A stretch of 9,710 nucleotides of DNA from DASTPP01 sp035762175. GTDB taxonomy: Bacteria; Myxococcota_A; Polyangia; Polyangiales; Polyangiaceae. Each line of letters opens with the position of its first letter. The first letter of the stretch is position 1. The stretch lies in assembly GCA_035762175.1 (NCBI GenBank), contig DASTPP010000004.1, forward strand, positions 1 to 9,710, given 5' to 3'. Both the position numbers and the translations under genes were made by a program. Of the stretch, positions 7,431 to 9,710 are shown one piece after another. The notes under the pieces are model-generated. The model saw nothing but the letters and a program-made list of their open reading frames with translations, was not told the origin of the DNA and searched no databases.

Positions 7431-8237
7431 TCAGGGGTGCAGCTTCTCGCCCCGCGCGAGCATCTCGACGAAGCGCGCGATGTTGCGGGCGCGCGTCTCG
7501 GGCCGCTTCGCGGTCTGCACGCGGTAGAGCACGGCGTAGCGGTTTCTCGAATCGAGCGTCGCGAAGAAGGCCTTGGCGCGCGGCGTGGCGGCGAGCGCGG
7601 CCGCGAGATCGTCGGGCACCGTCGCGCGGCCCGGCGAGTCGTAGGCGGCGTCCCAGCGCCCGTCGCGCCGGGCCCGCTCGACCTGCTCGAGCCCGGGCGG
7701 CCGCATCTTGCCCGAGGCGATGAGCGCGAGCGCCTTCTCGCGGTTGATCTTCGACCAGAGGCTCTTCGGGCCGCGGGGCGTGTAGCGCTGCCGCCAGTAG
7801 GTGGCGTCGATGCCCTTCGACTGGCCGTCGATCCAGCCCCAGGTGAGGGCCTCTTCGAGCGCCTGCGCGTACGTGAGCGACGCGACGCCCGAGGCCTTCT
7901 TCGCGAACCTGAGCCAGACGCCCCTCGACGAGGCGTGATTCTCGGCGAGCCAGGCGCCCCACGCCGCGGGCTCGGTGAAGGAGAGCGTCGCGAGTTCGCC
8001 GGCGGGCGCCGCGGCCGCCGCCTTCGTCGCGGGCGTCTTCGCCGCGGGCGTCTTCGTCGCGGGCGCCTTCGTCGCGGTCGTCGCCGGCGCCTTGGTCGCC
8101 GCGCGCTTGGCCGCCGGCGCCTTGGTCGCCGCGCCCTTGGCCGTCGGCGCCTTGGTCGCCGCCGGCTTCGCTCGCGCCTTCGTCGCGGTCGTCGGCTTCG
8201 CCCGCCCCTTCGTCGCGGTCGTCTTCGTCGTGGCCAT
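7431..8237 (-). CDS. YdeI/OmpD-associated family protein with histone H1-like N-terminal tail
   Basis: 268 residues from an ATG at 8235-8237 with GAGG five bases upstream; the frame stays open upstream but loses protein-like character. Residues 1-80 are a low-complexity Ala/Lys/Thr/Pro tail (repeats of ATKAPA, PAAKRAATKA, KTPAAKTPATK) like the tails of histone H1-type bacterial proteins, and should bind DNA or other polyanions. Residues about 84-268 match the YdeI/OmdA family: LSFTEPAAWGAWLAENH, ALTWGWIDGQSKGID, RQRYTPRGPKSLWSKIN, ALIASGKMRPPGLEQVERAR, DGRWDAAY, a VPDDLAAAL segment, and a C-terminal AKRPETRARNIARFVEML. Family members are usually about 190 residues, so the tail is extra. Named members are linked to outer membrane protein OmpD and to polymyxin/bacteriocin protection in enterobacteria; the biochemical activity is poorly known. 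The tail suggests a nucleoid location here. It is divergent from the gene at 8590. Confidence 0.88.
   Translation of the reverse strand: MATTKTTATKGRAKPTTATKARAKPAATKAPTAKGAATKAPAAKRAATKAPATTATKAPATKTPAAKTPATKAAAAAPAGELATLSFTEPAAWGAWLAENHASSRGVWLRFAKKASGVASLTYAQALEEALTWGWIDGQSKGIDATYWRQRYTPRGPKSLWSKINREKALALIASGKMRPPGLEQVERARRDGRWDAAYDSPGRATVPDDLAAALAATPRAKAFFATLDSRNRYAVLYRVQTAKRPETRARNIARFVEMLARGEKLHP
8013..8231 (-). repeat. Repetitive tail-coding DNA with 30-bp core units
   Basis: This DNA encodes residues 3-75 of the YdeI-family protein. An exact 15-mer, GGCGCCTTGGTCGCC on the plus strand, recurs at 8086, 8116 and 8146, giving a 30-bp period (ten residues). Shorter GCGGGCGTCTTCGTC-like units occur at 8029-8070. 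Tail length may vary between strains through slippage in multiples of three. Confidence 0.8.
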
Positions 8238-8242
8238 GGTCG

Positions 8243-8246
8243 CCTC
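8243..8246 (-). promoter_or_regulatory. Ribosome binding site of the YdeI-family gene
   Basis: GAGG on the minus strand is five bases before the ATG at 8237. It overlaps the stop codon of the possible 40-codon ORF upstream (TGAGGCGACCATG), and it fixes the start although the frame remains open for 180 more codons upstream. Confidence 0.55.
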
Positions 8247-8367
8247 AGGGTTTGGGGCCGAGCTGCGCGAGCAGGAAGGCGGGGGCGGGCGCCGGGGGCG
8301 GCGGCGAGCAAGCGAAGGGGGCCGAGCGCGCGGCCGAGGCCGCGAGGGCGAACAGCGAGCGACGCAT
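8245..8367 (-). CDS. Possible 40-residue exported or leader peptide
   Basis: An ATG at 8365-8367 opens a 40-codon frame ending at TGA 8245-8247, seven bases before the YdeI-family ATG. The peptide starts MRRSLFALAASAARSAPFAC and continues with a Pro/Ala run and a hydrophobic LLAQLG end. The basic start, hydrophobic core and Cys20 followed by SPPPPAPAPA look like a lipoprotein signal and linker, but PFAC is a poor lipobox and the peptide stops soon after. It may be a decayed lipoprotein, a leader peptide coupled to the next gene, or chance. I see no Shine-Dalgarno before it. It is too short to assign to a family. Confidence 0.3.
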   Translation of the reverse strand: MRRSLFALAASAARSAPFACSPPPPAPAPAFLLAQLGPKP

Positions 8368-8442
8368 GCGATGGCGTTACTACAGCCGTACGGTGGCCGG
8401 GCACGGAACTCACCGGCGGGCGCGAGGGCGGCGAGAGGCCGC

Positions 8443-8458
8443 CGATACGACGGTATCG
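8443..8458. promoter_or_regulatory. 16-bp palindrome, possible operator
   Basis: CGATAC-GACG-GTATCG is a perfect 6-bp inverted repeat with a 4-base spacer. It stands out because it is AT-richer than its surroundings. Its size and symmetry fit a dimeric helix-turn-helix repressor site between two divergent genes. No regulator gene is present in the window to pair it with. Confidence 0.4.
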
Positions 8459-8490
8459 CCTGCCCGCCCAAGGCGCCCTTCTGCCCGCCC

Positions 8491-8539
8491 GACCGTTGGG
8501 GGCGCGCGGGCGACCGTTCGCCGGCGGCCCCCGACCGGT
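8491..8539 (+). repeat. Three direct repeats phased at 21 bp
   Basis: GACCGTT begins at 8491 and again at 8512, and GACCGGT begins at 8533, each exactly 21 bp apart (two DNA turns). The sequences between them differ, so this is not a simple tandem duplication. The second and third also form an inverted pair, GCGACCG (8510-8516) and CGGTCGC (8536-8542). The array sits about 50-100 bases before the ATG at 8590, as an activator site would. Confidence 0.45.
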
Positions 8540-8589
8540 CGCGCCGAAGCGGGCGGCGGAGGCCCCGCTCGCGACGCACTCTGCGGGGT

Positions 8590-9710
8590 ATGAGCTCGCT
8601 ACGATCTCTCGCCGCCCTCGCGCTCGGGGCGGCCCTCTGGTTGCCCCAGGCCCACCACCTCTTCACGCCCGCGCCGGCGGCGCGCGCCGAGCTCGCCTCG
8701 AAGCTCGGCGAGCACCAGCTACGGCAGCTCGAGCTCTCGCCCCCGGCGCGCGAGATGGCGCTGCTCGGCGAGACCAACCCCGAGTGGGAGCTGCTCGGCC
8801 GGGGCTTTCTGGCGCTCGGCCTCGCCGACCGCGCCCTCGCGTCGCCCGACCTCGCCGGCCGGCACCTCGCCGCGCTCGACCGGCTGGTCGACGAGGCGCT
8901 CGCCGACGAAGAGAAGGGCGGCCACTACCGCTTTCTCTTGCCCTACGCGAGGCGAGGGCTTTTGCCCCGCAGCCTCTTCGTCGACAGCCAGATGGCGCTC
9001 TTGATGGCGGCGAGGCTTCACGTCGCGCCGCGCGACGATCTGCGCGCGCGGCTCGAGCGGCGGGTGCGGGCGCTCGAGGCGTCGATGGGGGCGGACGCGC
9101 CCTCGCTCGCCGAGAGCTACCCGAGCGAGTGCTGGGTCTACGATCACAGCGGGGCGCTGGCGGCGCTGCGCCTCTGGGACGACCTGAGCGGCGAGGACCA
9201 CCGGCCGCTCGCGAGCCGCTGGCTGGCGATGGCGCGCGAGCGGCTCGTCGACCCGAAGACCGGCCTGCTCGTCGCGAGCTTTCGCCCCGACGGCACGGTG
9301 CTCGAAGGGCCCGAGGGCTCGACGCTCTGGGTGAGCGTGTCGAACCTGCTCCTGGTCGACGAGGCCTTCGCGCGGGAGCAGTACGAGCGGGGCAAGGGCC
9401 TCTTCAAGCGCGAGGTGCTGGGCTTCACGCTGGCGCGCGAGTGGGCCGAGGGCGAGTTTCGGCCCGACATCGACTCGGGGCCCGTCGTGCCTCTGCTCGG
9501 GGCGAGCCCGGGCTCGAGCGGGCTGCTCTTCGTCGCGGCGGCGGCGTTCGACGATCGGGCGACGCTCGAGGGGCTGCTCGCGTCGCTCGAGCTCGCGGCC
9601 TTTCCGATCGAGCGCGGGGGCGCCCGCAGCTACGCAGCCGCGGGCCAGATCGGCAACGCCGCGCTCTTCCGGGCGCTCAGCTTCGGGCCGCTCTGGCGGC
9701 GGGCGTCGGC
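8590..9710 (+). CDS. Exported or membrane-anchored helical protein of unknown function (3' end cut off)
   Basis: At least 373 residues with no stop before the window edge. It starts with an ATG and MSSLRSLAALALGAALWLPQ, a signal peptide or anchor (hydrophobic residues 6-20; possible cleavage after the Ala-Arg-Ala near residue 32). The rest is rich in amphipathic helices, with conserved-looking motifs: RFLLPYARRGLLPRSLFVDS at about 114-133, YPSECWVYDHSGALAALRLW at 177-196, VDPKTGLLVASFRPDG at 220, EGSTLW at 242-247, and DIDSGPVVPLLGASPGSSG at 293-311. Helical hairpins with aromatic and acidic residues at their ends suggest an alpha/alpha-barrel enzyme such as glycosidase-like or linalool dehydratase/isomerase-like folds, but this is a weak impression. 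I do not recognise it firmly. No strong ribosome site is seen. It is divergent from the YdeI side; its 3' neighbours are outside the window. Confidence 0.75.
   Translation, partial: MSSLRSLAALALGAALWLPQAHHLFTPAPAARAELASKLGEHQLRQLELSPPAREMALLGETNPEWELLGRGFLALGLADRALASPDLAGRHLAALDRLVDEALADEEKGGHYRFLLPYARRGLLPRSLFVDSQMALLMAARLHVAPRDDLRARLERRVRALEASMGADAPSLAESYPSECWVYDHSGALAALRLWDDLSGEDHRPLASRWLAMARERLVDPKTGLLVASFRPDGTVLEGPEGSTLWVSVSNLLLVDEAFAREQYERGKGLFKREVLGFTLAREWAEGEFRPDIDSGPVVPLLGASPGSSGLLFVAAAAFDDRATLEGLLASLELAAFPIERGGARSYAAAGQIGNAALFRALSFGPLWRRAS

Larger units (their letters stand above)
8368..8589. other. Divergent intergenic region with operator-like sequences
   Basis: This should hold the promoters for the minus-strand YdeI side and the plus-strand gene at 8590. 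It contains the palindrome at 8443-8458, a smaller CCGTACGG palindrome at 8386-8393, and the 21-bp-spaced repeats at 8491-8539. No clear sigma-70 -35/-10 pair is visible in either direction. The plus-strand gene has only GGGG directly against its ATG as a possible ribosome site. Confidence 0.4.

Noticed and set aside
8010..8231. Regular spacing in the tail-coding DNA considered as a CRISPR array
   Set aside because: The repeats are contiguous coding units without unique spacers and translate to an Ala/Lys/Pro tail.
8238..8777. A 180-codon N-terminal extension of the YdeI-family frame
   Set aside because: The extension is Arg/Pro/Ser-rich and not protein-like, and it crosses the start of the divergent gene. 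A ribosome site sits at the internal ATG at 8237.
8719..9470. Minus-strand frames opposite the 8590 gene
   Set aside because: They are shadows; the plus-strand frame has a signal peptide, coherent motifs and better third-position bias.
1..9710. Search for tRNA, rRNA, insertion sequences, attachment sites and toxin-antitoxin pairs
   Set aside because: No cloverleaf with a plausible anticodon, no transposase motif, no terminal inverted repeats and no recognised toxin or antitoxin were seen by eye.

Overview
The window is very GC-rich with strong G/C preference at third codon positions. Its gene content points to a Myxococcota bacterium, probably of the Polyangia/Sorangium-like branch: a giant STAND ATPase with a beta-propeller, a TonB-C lipoprotein with a two-cysteine tail, and an alanine/lysine-rich histone-like tail. 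This assignment is an inference from style and gene families, not a database match.

Layout: (1) The last 31 codons of a plus-strand gene end at 98. (2) A 209-base convergent gap follows. (3) On the minus strand, 308-1180 encodes a lipoprotein-like TonB C-terminal-domain protein. (4) At 1341-1810 lies a broken minus-strand reading frame with good codon use, whose GTG start sits 9 bases after the stop of the next gene upstream. (5) At 1820-7213 a 1797-residue minus-strand protein has a trypsin-like head lacking two of three catalytic residues, an nSTAND1-type NTPase with intact Walker motifs, one transmembrane helix, a short coiled coil and a degenerate WD40-like propeller. (6) At 7431-8237, minus strand, is a YdeI/OmpD-associated family protein with a histone H1-like N-terminal tail. 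(7) At 8238-8589 is a divergent intergenic region with a possible 40-codon ORF, a palindrome and three direct repeats spaced exactly 21 bp apart. (8) From 8590 to the window end, plus strand, is an exported or anchored protein of unknown function that runs off the edge.

How they may work together: the STAND gene and the broken ORF form a stop/start-coupled pair, so the broken ORF may have been a dedicated partner. STAND NTPases with protease heads belong to signalling and conflict (immunity, regulated death) systems. Here the protease has lost its His and Ser while the ATPase core looks intact, which suggests a sensor, scaffold or decoy rather than a protein-cutting effector. The TonB-C, YdeI and 8590 genes show no clear functional link to it. 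The most interesting candidate is the pseudoprotease-STAND-propeller protein with its decayed coupled neighbour.
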